Source: Pleurotus djamor
Lineage: Eukaryota > Basidiomycota > Agaricomycetes > Agaricales > Pleurotaceae
Assembly: GCA_029747585.1 (NCBI GenBank)
Contig: JAPEVF010000056.1
Location: forward strand, 62,001 to 126,000
Direction of reading: 5' to 3'
Length of the DNA stretch: 64,000 nucleotides
The notes below the pieces were generated by a model. It saw only the letters and a list, made by a program, of their open reading frames with translations. It searched no databases and was not told the DNA's origin. A program made the position numbers and the translations under genes. How positions within the stretch are numbered: the stretch's first letter is position 1; every line of letters begins with the position of its first letter. This document shows, in pieces, positions 36,336 through 48,200 of this stretch.

Positions 36336-37821
36336 TACCATTGGAGGTGATCATCATGATCATGANGGANCTGCACTGCATCGAACTTGTTCGTGCTCGA
36401 AGGGTGCGTTTCTTGTGAGCACGGTTCGCTTGATTACGCTCCCAATTTCAACTCAATTTTCAAACGGCTTCTAGACATGTCGATTGATTTATGCCGCGTC
36501 GCAGTCGCGTCAGCTGTGGCTCAGGATCTACGCGAAGCTTTCGCTTGAATACGACCACCCTCTTCCCTTTGCGAAGTACATCGATCAAATGACCACGTCC
36601 GAACTCGAGAAGAGCTCAACAGATTGGCTTCGCTTCGAGATTGGGTGGTTGTCAAAGGACCGACCGCCCCAGCGACGGAGTATAGGGCACTATACCAAAG
36701 AAGATAGCGCTCATCTCATCGAAGGAGGGCAATGGCTGTTGACCTTCAACAAGTACGGTTGTGGGCCAATTTATGCGTACTACCTTGATGCACCTGCGCG
36801 CCCGAAAACCAAACTCTTGGAACTGACTACGCCCTGCACTCTCCTCAAATTGTCCGCCCAAGTGCTTACTACTTTCCCCCATCTCGAATTCGTCCTCGCT
36901 TTACTTTGCGACGTCACCTGTGAATCTTCCCCATTTCCGGTTCTAATTTCCATTCATCCCGGTCTTAGTCAATGGCCCCGTCCGCCTCGAAATTTGGAAG
37001 GTTGTCGCCTCTAACACAGCTCATGAACCTCTTCTTTCGGCTTCGCTTTTGACCTCATTCGCTACTCGTCTTGACATATGTAGCAGGAGAGATCTTCGAA
37101 GTAACCTTTTTGTAGGCCAAGTTCTAACTCGTCGGCCCGGTTATATCTCCATAATCCATTGGCCACGATCTAGTAGCCTTGCTTTATGCGAAGCAGCGAT
37201 TTACCCCAAGGCTGTCGTGGTGGGTAGCTCCGTTACTCAAGTTTCTTAGTTGACCGTTTGACTATTTGATCACAGGATATTATCAAGCTCCTTCCAGACT
37301 GGTGCATCATTACCATTGGCTCGCGAGGGGTCTATATATACCAGCACGCTCCTTGTTCTTACGACGCATTGCCAAACTCCAGCTGGGGATTGGCCACCTC
37401 TCCGATTTGCTCTCTCGTACTCCCTTACACTGTCCTTACCCGCGATGTTACACCCCCTTATACTGATTACGCTGGCATTATTCGCATTCTGTTCGGGACA
37501 AACAAAGGCATAATGCAAATCTCAATTCCCGAGCACTACGAGGATACCCAGATGTCCCTGTCCCTGCCACTCCCTCATTGTCTTTACCACTTCGACCGCT
37601 ACCGCATGGTTGCCAGGTTTCGCTCGGAGGCTGGGAGTGGATGGGCTGCTTTCACAGCCTGTATGCGTCGCCCGGACGTGGTACAGTTCAATGTACCCCC
37701 TCTGGATTGGCCGAGCATGGCAGGCAGAGGCTTCAACCCCTGCCAATTGGACGCAGCTTCGGGTAGAATCGTTGAATTTGACGAAAAGGATTGCATAATT
37801 GTCGTAGACTACAAACTTTGA
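36336..37821 (+). CDS. F-box protein, tandem copy 1
   Basis: F-box proteins recruit targets to SCF ubiquitin ligases through Skp1. The F-box is split: exon 1 ends ALPLEVIIMIM...LHCIELVRARR at 36403, and a GT-AG intron (36404-36474) joins to TCRLIYAASQSRQLWLRIY. Then follow HPLPFAKYIDQM, LRFEIGWLSKDRP and WLLTFNKYGCGPIYAYYLD. The second intron is at about 36911-36976, giving FNGPVRLEIWKVVA, then NLFVGQVLTRRPGYISII. A last intron near 37240-37275 leads to DIIKLLPDWCIITIG and VYIYQHAPCSYD, then RILFGTNKGIMQISIPE. The end is IIVVDYKL, stop at 37821. The repeated short beta-like segments suggest a propeller-like C-terminal part, an inference. Ns in 36343-36372 and upstream hide the start codon. 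A paralogue follows directly. Confidence 0.65.
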
Positions 37822-38334
37822 AGACCTCATTGCATTTCCTTAGTACGTCAAGTGCTTACATGAGTCCACCGATTATGCTGGCACTGTTCGCAGTGTGTTC
37901 CGTGGAAGTGACGACGGTATCGGTGCACATAGAGTACATCAGCACACCCACTCTACCACCAAGATTGCAACAGGTATGAGCGCGTCATGTTTGAAGTAGA
38001 GTCGCCAACTTTCGTCTCCCTGTTACAGCCGTTTGCAAAATTCTTGACACTCCGTCATCCGCGCGGAAGATGAATGGAGTAGAACTGGAAACGTACTTAG
38101 CGAAATTTTGTGTAAATGTTGAGCGCCCACCTACACCTTGCCGCTTTTCCACTACTTTGGCGCTCAGCTCAATGTTGTCACGATGCTACGATGTTCTAGT
38201 TCACCGGCACCCCCAAGCCAAACCATAACGTCAACTTGAATCCTCCATCGATCATCTCCCATTCTCTACCATGACAGCCACATCCTATACGGACAATTCA
38301 GTGCTGCAAACTAGCTTGGGTTAGCACTTATCAA

Positions 38335-39904
38335 TTGCCGACTCGGAATATGGTGACCAACAAACTGTTATTAGGTTCACCCGCACAACGCGTATCTCGC
38401 ACCTCGCAAAAATTAGCTTTCTTCCCCCTGGAAGTTGTTATAATGATAATGATGGAGCTGGACTGGGCTGAAGTCGTTCGAACCCGGAGGGTGAGCCGTT
38501 TTCCTGAAGCTCTTATGCGTTACTAGGTCAGGCGTTGATAGGCTTCTAGACGTGTCGAGTAATCTATGTCGCGTCGCAGTCGCGCCAATTATGGTTCAAA
38601 ATCTTTGAGGAGTCCTCGCTTCAGTACGACCACCCTCTTCCCTTTGCGAAGTACGTTGATGTCCTGCCCACGTCCGAATTAGAAAGACGATTAACGGACT
38701 GGCTCCGTGTCGAGGTCGGGTGGTTGTCAAAGGATCGACAGCCTCGGCGACGAAGAATCGGTCATTTCACTCAAGACAGCGCCCATCTCGTCGAAGGAGG
38801 GCGGTGGCTGCTCACATTCAACAGATATGGGCGCGGGCCGATCTATGCGTATGACCTCGACGCGCTTATGTGCCCGAAAATCAAGCTCATAGAACTTACT
38901 ACGCCATGCACTCAACTACAAATGTCCATCCAAGTACTGGACACTTTCCCCCGTCTCGAATTCGTCCTCGCCTTACTATGCGACGTCACATGTGAGCTAC
39001 CTTTGTTATCGCTGTTCCTTTCTGTTCACCTACTTCTTCCTCCCTCAGTCCATGGCCCTGTCCGCCTCGAAATATGGAAGGTTGTTGCCTCCGGTACAGC
39101 CCACGGTCATCGCCTCTCTTCTACTCTTTTGACTTCATTCGCTACTCCTTTCGACATCGGTGGTCGTAGAGACCTTCGGGATAACCTTTTCGCCTGCCAG
39201 GTATACGGGTATGGGGCTCCTCGTATCTCCATAGTTGATTGGTCACGATCTGGTAGCCTTGGGCTATGTGAGACAGCGATCTACCCTGGCTCCGGCTCTA
39301 CAGTGGGTCGCTCCTTCACGCTGAGAGCCTTCATTGACAATTACAACCCAGGGAATCATCAAACTTCTGCCGGACAGACGCATCGTTACCATCGGTTGGA
39401 AAGGGGTCTGTATATATCAGTACAGTCCTTGCTCTTACGAGAGCTTGCCAGAGCCCAGCTGGGGTTTCCTCACCCCTCCCATTAAGTCTCTGGAACTCCC
39501 TTACACTGTCCTTACCCGTACAGTCACGCCTCCGTATAAGGATCACACTGGCACCATTCACATCTTGTTCGGCACACCAGACGGGTTGATGCAAGTCTCA
39601 ATTCCTGAGTGTTTGGAGGACGCGCGGGTATTCTTCGCACTTTCTGTTCCTCCTTATCTACCCAGCTTTGGTCGTTACCGCCTGGTGATGCGGTATACTT
39701 CCTCTCTGACCGAATGGTGTGCTTTAACAGCTTGTCTGTATCCGTCAGAACGGGTTCAGTTCAACATATCCCCCCNAGGACTGGCCAACCTTGACACCCC
39801 CATCCGAATCGTTCAAACCTTGCTACTTAGATGATGATTCGGGCCGAATTGCTGAGGTTGATGAGAGGAATCGTTTGTTTGTTGTTGATCACAAAATTTG
39901 GTGA
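38335..39904 (+). CDS. F-box protein, tandem copy 2
   Basis: This is a paralogue of the preceding gene on the same strand. The start MPTRNMVTNKLLLG at 38335 leads to the F-box LAFFPLEVVIMIMMEL then DWAEVVRTRR. A GT-AG intron (about 38491-38548) joins to TCRVIYVASQSRQLWFKIF. HPLPFAKYVDVL, LRVEVGWLSKDRQP and WLLTFNRYGRGPIYAYDLD follow. An intron at about 38991-39049 gives FHGPVRLEIWKVVA. The C-terminal part has IIKLLPDRRIVTIGWKG, VCIYQYSPCSYE and HILFGTPDGLMQVSIPE. At the N at 39776 the frame must be corrected by one base to continue to DWPTLTPP, SGRIAEVDE and VVDHKIW, stop at 39904; this matches copy 1 and shows the N is a sequence error. The two copies agree across the whole length, so the duplication included the whole gene. 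Confidence 0.7.
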
Positions 39905-39946
39905 TGACTCTCCGTTCGTACGTGTCTGAAGAAAGCCCTACTGTAT

Positions 39947-40020
39947 GACATATATCCTCATTTTATTTTAAGATAGTTAGCAGGACATATATCCTCATTT
40001 TATTCTAAGATAGTTAGCAG
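39947..40020. repeat. Two perfect-length tandem copies of a 37-bp unit
   Basis: GACATATATCCTCATTTTAT followed by TTTAAGATAGTTAGCAG occurs at 39947-39983 and again at 39984-40020 with one mismatch. It lies just after the second F-box gene, probably in its 3' flank. Confidence 0.9.
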
Positions 40021-40324
40021 TGCGCGTCGATCGCTGACGTTGAAATCCTCTCTGCTTACTTCCCCATTGTGGTCGTCAAACTCAGTGTCAAGTGGTGAGT
40101 ACCCACGAGAGCCTGTAAAGATGCTACATACCGCCAATTGACTGGACGACATTGACGTTCAAACGGTATAAGACCCATTATACAGACTTGTAGGTCCCCT
40201 TGGCTTAGATTCCTTGACCACAATCACCATTCCTCAGACCTCGTCCTAGGAGTCAGGAGAGATCACGGGCACATGATCGACGCGACGCGTAGTGCGCCAC
40301 GATTGACTCAACGTCAACGTCAAC

Positions 40325-41393
40325 GTCAACAATCAGCGATTTCAACACAGCCAGAGCGGATGTGACTAACCAACAGTCGCAGAAACACATAAAAGGCGGA
40401 CCTCTCCCACTACTTTTTTCCCCCGGGGAAGAGGGACTTGCATGGGAAGTGGGGGTTGCGGGGGTTCGAGTAAGTAAGTGTTGCGGTATTTAGTGCTCAC
40501 CCTCCTGTACTTTGGGCTTGATGTCATCGACGTCGCCACCTCGCACATGCTACGCGCTGATGCACACATTGAAAGGTGACAGCCCTAGCGTACGGGTCTG
40601 CCGTCTTCACAGACGATGGGCTCCTCTGCCTAGGGTCAGTTGCTGGGATGGTCTTGTCCTGAGGGATATGGCTGTGTCTCTGTTGCCGCAGAGGTGTAGT
40701 CCGCTTTCCCGGGACAAATCATCCCTCAGAGGGTGTACAGGGCTCAGGGTGAGCACAGTTGAGGAGGTAAGTCATCGTGTTTCTTTCTCGTTGTCACTCT
40801 TTACTGACATGCTTTTGTAGAAGGAGAATGGCGTCGCGACGACTGGGCNCTTTAGACTGACTCTGGCTAACCCTGCGGGGATTAGGCTGGGGGGTCCCTC
40901 CCATGTACCCGAAGTGTGAAGCGGCTGGTCCGCCACACGGGCGGTGCATAGCGAAAATCGCAATGGCTCACGGGCTGGACCGCGGGGCGTGTCCCTACGC
41001 TCAAAACGGGTAGGGCTCATTCTCCGTCGGTAAAGCTTTGTTGAGAACCAGTGGAGGTGTGTTTCAGGCCAAGGCATGACGGCGTTCTGGGGGGGGTGAG
41101 TCATCTATTTCTGTGTGATTACTCGCGAGATACTGACCACCAATTTCTGTATTGTAGGCACGGGACGGGGTGTGGAAGCTTCCTGTGTGAGTTCCTCTGA
41201 CCTCGTTTACAGATCGAGCGCCCCGCAAGCCGACTCGGACGACTTCAAGACCCGAACGATTTCACGACGTCAAGACACGGCCGACTCGCCTCACCACACA
41301 CCACTTTTCCTCCCGTCTCGCCTACCATCCGCTGCATATAAGCGACGGGGGAGAGGTAGGAGGTGGAGTTTTCGTGTTTTCAACGAGTGTGAT
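40325..41393 (+). repeat. About 1.07-kb dispersed element, left copy of an inverted pair
   Basis: This segment is matched, in reverse orientation, by 50455-51528 with high similarity over almost the whole length. It contains two intron-like segments (40768-40820 and about 41097-41158) with GT donors, TTTACTGACAT- or TACTGACCACC-type branch regions and TAG acceptors, and a third GTGAGT...CAG at 41189-41211. A strongly conserved core at about 40850-41050 reads FRLTLANPAGIRLGG, then SHVPEV, before a stop. No transposase, terminal inverted repeat or long terminal repeat was found. One N lies at 40849. It may be a repetitive gene family or a non-autonomous mobile element. Confidence 0.8.
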
Positions 41394-41783
41394 TCGGGGG
41401 CCCAGAAAATGTAATTCATGCAGTATCTTCAGTGCAGCAGAAGATCGGGGTTCAAATAGCGTCGTTTGTGTGCTTTTATTCACCGTTCTTGTACAGCCTG
41501 TATTGCCCTATATGGCCTTTGGCATCCACGGTTATCCTTCCAGATGTTCCAACAATGCTCCAGGCGGTGATCTGTCTGAGTCTGGGTAGCTCCACATTCA
41601 TAACATCATTGACTCGGAGGTTGATCGACGAAGTTGGCTGACGAGGATACAGATTAACGGCGAGATAATATAAGACTTCCAAGCTTCATACTGTACACGG
41701 TGATAAAGTTACATATAAACAGGAACGAATTCTATCCATCAATCAAGCGCGACGGTATGGTTTGAGCTGTCTGCGGTACCCCT
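41394..41783. other. Intergenic region downstream of the cyclopropane synthase gene
   Basis: Nothing recognised besides the 3' flank of the minus-strand gene that ends at 41784. Confidence 0.4.
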
Positions 41784-43830
41784 TACTCGTAAACATCGCA
41801 ACCGTACTCCGTACAGCCCTCCCGGGTGAACGTGATAATATGATCTGTCGAGCAACTTACTGAGCATCAAGGAATGGAGACTAAACTGTTTAAGACTCAC
41901 CTCCAAGGAGGCGGGTAGCAAATCCGACCTCGCAATAGTAGCTAGGAACGTCAATCAGATGGAAAAGCCTCGGCGGAAATATCGAAGAGCGAATGACTCA
42001 CAAGTAATCTAAGATTGAAGGAAGAGCGTGTTAGAGCTGCACGGGGTGGAAGTCAATGTGAAGAGGTACTCACACAACCATTTCCGTTTGAAGACTTCGG
42101 CCTGGTACCTTCCGCCCTTGCCGTCCATGACGTCGGGATATTCCTTTCTCAAGGATGGCACGACGACATCCTCGAAGGTGTCCAAGAAGCGCCTTCTCCA
42201 CTCGCGCAGAGTGCGAGCGAAGTGAGGACCGATGTTGGAGACAGACTCAGGGACCAGACGTCCCTTCGAAGCCTGTTCCATGGTCTTCAGAAGGATCGTC
42301 GGAGTAGGAAGGGTACCTCCTGGAAAGACTGTGAATTGATGGCGAAGTCAGTGAACATGCTTCTAAAGATGAGATGCAATCGCGGACTTACTCTAAGAGG
42401 GAAAACGACACGGGCAAAACTCAGCGAACAGGAGAAGCGGATAGGAGGATACTCACCCATTTTCTGATGAAGTCGATGTCCTTGAGGTACTTCTCGTAGC
42501 CTAGCAGTTGATGAGACGACGAAGTCAAAAGGAAGGGCAAGAGAGGATGACTTACGACCCTCAGGGATGGTCGAGCTCTGGATAACTCCGACACCTCCCT
42601 CGCGCTTCAAGGCCCAGTCGATGACACCCCAGTACTTGAGAAGGAACTCCGCACCGACGGCCTCGACCATCTCAACGCTGACAAGACGATCGAAGGCACC
42701 CTCCCACTCGGGTGGCATGCACCTGTAGTCCATGAGATGGACGCGGATCCTATCCTGCAGACCGGCTTGGGCGATGCGAGCGATAGCGAGTTCTCGTTGC
42801 TGAACGGAAAGGGTGATAGTGTCGATGGTGGTACCTTCCAAGGTCTGAGCGATGAGGATGGCCATGGAGCCCCAGCCCGAGCCTATCTCTAGAACACGGT
42901 GGCCTGGGCGGATCCTAGCTCGGCGGATAATATGTTGAAGTTTACGGACTTGGCCGTCGTAGAGGTCGTCCTCACCGGAAGGAAGGGAGAATGGCGCGCG
43001 ATCGAAAGTCGAAGTCCACGGCAAAAATTCTTTATTGTTGTCGGTTCCATTCTTCAGTGAGAGTTTCCGGACGTTGGCACCCTTTTTCAGATCCGCGTCG
43101 AGATCTGTGAAAATGGCACAGCTGTAAGTCATATCGGGGGAAAGGAACCCTGTGAATGTATTAGAGACCGCGGTAATAAGACGTAAGGCACCACAACAAT
43201 ACATACCGGCGAACATATCGTTGGATATGTCATAGTGAGCGGAGATGTTCGAGATAGAGTTCGTTATTGTGTTGAGGAAGCGCCAAGCCGTAAACTTCTG
43301 AGGCAGGGAGAAGAGATAAGATAATCGCGAGTCTATGTTGGAGATATGCTCGCGATTAGCTAAAAAGATCTACGCGAGGGTGAGATGAGGTCATACAAAG
43401 CGAGCAGAAGAAGACTTACCTTGAACACGGGCATGAGGTCGTCGCACTCCACATCGCCGAACATATATGCCTCCGAGAAGCCAAGGTCTCCCATGGTGCA
43501 AAGGCGAACCCAGAACACGTCGTTCAGAACACGCAGCTCACCCCTGAGCTCGCCAGTCCCACCGAACGTATAGTTGTGAGAACTAGTCTGGACGTTGAGA
43601 GTTCCTATTTTGATCTTTTGCAAGATCCTGGGCCGAGACCGTCAGACGAGAGGAGCAAACGCGTGATGAGCGAGGTGGACTTACGAAACGGCAAAGCTCT
43701 CAGCGAGTTTGATCGCGGGGGACCATCCAGCACGGAAGGTGGCTTCGGTGACGGCGCCCCACGTACGATCAGCGAGACCAGAAAGAGAGAACGAGTATTT
43801 GGCAGGCGTATCGAGGAGTTGGGTAGACAT
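41784..43830 (-). CDS. Cyclopropane-fatty-acyl-phospholipid synthase-like SAM methyltransferase
   Basis: This enzyme class adds a methylene or methyl group from S-adenosylmethionine to unsaturated acyl chains of phospholipids. The start MSTQLLDTPAKYSFSLSG at 43830 is clear. The N-terminal region has IKIGTLNVQT, VFWVRLCTMGDLGFSEAYM and GDVECDDLMPVFK, then HYDISNDMF and LSPDMTYSCAIF, the family's lipid-binding part. The SAM-binding site is VLEIGSGWGSMAILIAQ. Then come TIDTITLSVQQRELA, IRVHLMDYRCMPPEW and FDRLVSVEMVEAVG (acidic residue of the active site), IDFIRKWVFPGG and WRRRFLDTFEDVV. Short 3' exons give YYCEVGFATRLLG joined to DHIITFTREGCTEYG and the end CDVYE, stop at 41784. About eight introns of 50-70 nt. 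Related fungal enzymes methylate sphingolipids or make cyclopropane fatty acids; which applies cannot be told. The gene lies between the two inverted repeat copies. Confidence 0.9.
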
Positions 43831-45255
43831 TCCGTGACGGATTGAAGGCTCTGGGATTAGCCTGGGGAGGAGTCAGGATTTTATACCGGGAAGGGTCACA
43901 GTCGAGCGGGACAATAGATCGTATACTGACAGCGTTCAGCAGGGATCACAAGTATTTTGAGTCAATGTCTTGCATTTCATTAGGAGAGCGTGGCGCGTGT
44001 TTCCCAGTGGAGACCTGAAGAGGTTTCACAGCACAAAGATGTCGGACCGAGCGTGGGTACATGTGGTATTGGTGGCAAGGAGCGTATAGTGACGATAGAT
44101 ACCGAACGCACATTTCCGAGCAAGTTTTTATCCGAAGAGTCGTGAGCGAGCGCTGGCCACAAAGTTGGAGTACGTATTACTGTGAGTCCGAGCGACGCTC
44201 GTGCTGCATAGGTGGCTAGGCAGCAGGCCCCCTTGAAGGAGGTGGATGCCAGCAGGACACCCATACAGATTCAGGAGCAACGAACAAAGGAGGTAGATCA
44301 ACTTCAAGTTGTCCGATCTGTCTCACTACAAGGAAGGAGAAATTTCAGCTTTCGGATCGGCGTGATCGGCGTAAGCTTTAAGACAGCTATTGTTACGCAC
44401 CATGCACCGCACAATATATTGATTTCAATGCCTTCCAAATTAATTGGGATGGTGTAATTCCACAGCTCCTTAAACACGGCTAGGATGGATTAAGCCTTTG
44501 TGCGTCAAATGACGGAGATTCGGTGAGGAGCTCGTTTGGGGACTTGGAAATCGTATTTGCTATCTGCGGGCTTGGCTAATTTTGGCCTTGTCCGGTGAAC
44601 GTTTGAGGGACCAATTTTTCTATAGTTCAGGGCGTGATTCCTTTCTGTTTGCCTTAACAAAATTCAAGTCTCTTGATGCGGCGACGCCCGGAAAACTCGT
44701 GAGGACGGAATCATTGTTTGAAAGTGAGGCGCTTTGCGTCGGCAAGGTTTGGCTGTGCCGACTTGTGTCATGACACGGTGAATGTGGGACTTCCCGCGTA
44801 GGGCAATGAAGACAGACTTGTCACCGAAGCTGCCTCTCCGCAGTTCGCAACATGAAGCACGATGCGGGGAAATTTGGCCATCCTGGCCATCCTGGGAGTC
44901 TAAGAAGTTAAGTAGGTTAAATTCCATGTTAACTTTGAGAATAATCATCATGGGCATCTTACGGACACAGAATGGGTGAGTAGGTGGGCGTGACTCTGGT
45001 CAGCTGGTAGGATGGAAAGTGGTTACGAAGTTTATTGAGTTATCTCGTTGGCTTAGTGACTTAGCAGGGCGATCAATGATGTAGCCGTTCCCACGCCCAA
45101 TTGCCAAGGCCAAATCAGGTGTGCAAGGCTATCCTTTCTATCAATCCAAAGCATCCATCTTGCCCGTTTTCCTTTTCTCTTTCTCTCCCTCTTTTTACGC
45201 TTACGAGGTCTGGTGAACTTCGAAGGGCTCTCAGGAAACGCTTGAATCGCGTATC
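43831..45255. other. Divergent intergenic region
   Basis: This is the shared upstream region of the CFA-synthase-like gene (minus) and the Unc13-like gene (plus). No gene is supported. A short direct repeat TGGCCATCC occurs twice at about 44877-44894. A pyrimidine-rich run at 45155-45200 precedes the Unc13 start. Confidence 0.45.
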
Positions 45256-48200
45256 ATGTCACGGCGTAGCTATAACAGCGTTGCTCACGAGAAGAGATTG
45301 TCGAGCCATCGTGTGACGGATGATGAATTATTCAAGTGCGTAGTCGATTTTGTGAAGATTCAAATGTATGCCGCCGCTGACCAGCTCACTGAATAGCTAT
45401 GTTTTGCGCGTAGCGTACGTACGAGGCTACTCAAGTAGTTTCTTGGATTGACGCCGCTTTGTGCAGTTTGCTCAGCCATATCATACAACCAAAGCCTGCG
45501 GAATCACCAACTGTTGCTACCCGTGAACGAGATCGAGACAGCCTCCACTACTCTCGCATATCCGATGCTCTGTCAAACTTCTCTCTATCGGACATGTTCA
45601 AAGATATACGGGACGGCTCCAAGAATCTCAAGTATCCGGAGAAGCTCATAAAAGTGCTTGAGCAGAGGCTGCAGGACGTGGCGATGGGGAAGGCACCTGC
45701 GTAAGTTATATCATGGCAACTCGTTATACAGGACTATTGACATTGCCCAAGCTACTCGGATCAACTTGTTCGCCGGACGATGGCAGCCTTCTGGAATCAA
45801 TTCATGACGGATAGCTTCAAGCGTTCGCTGAAAGACAGTCGTAACCTAGAAGAACTTATCCTCAAGTATGCGGCACATGCTACGGTCGTTCTCAAGAAAG
45901 AACCTACTTTGGCTGGCGATGGATGGAAGATAGAACTCAACAACCAGATATCACAATTCGTGAAACTCCTTCGAGAATGTCTTCGTGGACTGAACCATGT
46001 ACCGAGCGAACTTCTTTCGCGCCTCGACTTATATGCTTCCAAACTCTCTCCGCCAAATTCATCCCACGATTCTGGTTACGATTCCTCGTCGACATCCCGT
46101 GATCGAGACTTCGTACTACTGCCCGCAGCCACCGCGAAGATTTCGGAGATGCCGCTTGTGAAGATAGTTGCCGCCCTTTTCAAGCTCCCCGAACACGCCG
46201 TCCAGCAAGAGGTGGATCAGCTCAAGCAGATTTGCACAGAAAAGGTTCGGAATGATCCACTTGTGTTTCTTTCTTTCAGTGACACATCCCTTTCACCTTA
46301 GGCTGCTGTTACAGACCTAAAAGTAAGCCTATTCATGCTCTCTCTCAGCTCGCATTACTCATTCCCGCAGACATGTTTGAAAAATATCAACGCTGGGTTG
46401 CCGTTTCCAGGCCGGCGCGAGGACTTCGAAAGTGATGCCGCATGGCAACGCTGGAAGTCGCTCGAAACTACCCATCTACAACAAATGGTCGTTCAAATGG
46501 TCGCAACAAATCCCGAGCTGGCCAAGTCCTCCTCAGACTCTGCATCATACGCTTCATCTTCCAATATGCGACCTGGATCTCTCTACTCTACTTATGAATC
46601 TCCTGTTGGCCGCAACCCTTCGATTGGGAACCGTCGCTCGTTTTATGAGGGCATGGGAGGTGGCGATGACGGAGATGATGATGTTCCCCTAGGGCACCAC
46701 TTCACCTACATTCCCCCAAATCCGAAGAAATACTACCGACGGCTGGTGGAATACTGTCTCGTCGCCGACCTGGAAGTCATGATGAGTCCTGAAGTCGACG
46801 ATAATGACGAAGTATCGCTTGGAATACTCTCGGCCTCTCATATCGACCTCATCAATGAATGTGCATTGAGATGGCGCATTGGTCACACCTACCGTGCAGC
46901 TTGCTTCCTCGATCTTGTCAAGCAATTCTACGAGCGCAACGATGTTCCATTAGAATGCATACCAGAAGCCATCCAAGGTATCGTTAAGGTCATCCAGGAG
47001 ATTGACGTCGAAAGCTGGCCTGTTCAAGACGTGCGTGTAGGTACCATATCATCCTCTATCTAACTAATATTCCCCTTAGGCTGAGTTCCTGACCAATACT
47101 TACGGCAGTTTGTTCAATGTATTCCTCTCCTCGCTGTACCATGCTATGGAGGCTCTACCGAATCTTAAGCGCGCCGATGTCGAGCAATTCCTCTCAATAT
47201 TAGAACACGTGCGCGACAGCGGCCTTCTTGAACGGTTCAATGTAGACATTGGGGCGCGATTGGCTGATGTTCAGGAGCGGGTGCGGTTTGTCTCCGCCCA
47301 GTTCTACGAAACGAAGATGCAGGAACTTCAGTCTGCGCCAGGAGTTAACAGGGCGCTACCGCTACTCTTGATGACGGATGAGCTGGAAAAAGTGGCCAAG
47401 GCGTTGGATAAGCGATTCCCCGAACCTCTTCTTGGGTGAGTTCTATGTGGAACATTCCCGATCTCCGGCTGACAAGAGATCTCAGCCAACTAGATATTGT
47501 TTCGTTGGTGCTCGAGATCTCGATCCCCCATTTCATAACCGACCTGCAAAATTCCCAACGACGACTCTTCGAATCCTCAATGAATGGGCCAACTCCCGAC
47601 GTTCCCATTCAAGATATATTTGCGCTCTATAGAAGGACGAAAACGTTGGTGGGCATGTATCAGGCGTTTGTTCCCAAGTATGTGGACCCTACCTCCCCTT
47701 CGAAGTAGAATTCTGAATGTTTTTGTTTTCTCAAGAGGGAACCTCGATTTTGATCTCACCGCTTTCTTTGAACCCTATGTCCGCCAATGGCTAGCGACTA
47801 CTGATAGCAGAACTGGCCATTGGGTACAAGCTGTGAGTGTTGGTTATCTATTTCAAATTGTCGCTGTGGCTGAAACTTGGATTAGGCCATCGCCGCTGAT
47901 AAGGTACGCAAATTCCGACTAAATGTTCGCCATGCCGTGTTCATTGGTAGAATAGTTCGAGGCTGAGGCTACGGAAGGCCACAGTTCGTCCATCGTAGAT
48001 CTGTTCGATTCTCTACGTAGCCCCATATCGTTCCTCCAAGATCTCGAGTGGTCAGACGAATATCAAGAAGCCCGATTCTTTACTAGCCTAGCCAAGGCAT
48101 GTACCTCCTTGTTGGCTTTCTCATACATACTCATCTCTGCGGTAGACTGTTTCCAAAGCTGTCGAACAGTACTGTCGGAGCATCGAGGAGCTCTTCATGA

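Noticed and set aside
40325..41393. Interpretation of the inverted repeats as a terminal-inverted-repeat DNA transposon enclosing the 9-kb block
   Set aside because: The copies are whole intron-bearing elements, no transposase lies between them, and no target-site duplication was found.
41440..41456. GGGTTCAAATAG, like the T-arm of a tRNA
   Set aside because: No acceptor stem, D-arm or anticodon arm could be drawn around it. No tRNA gene was found anywhere in the window.
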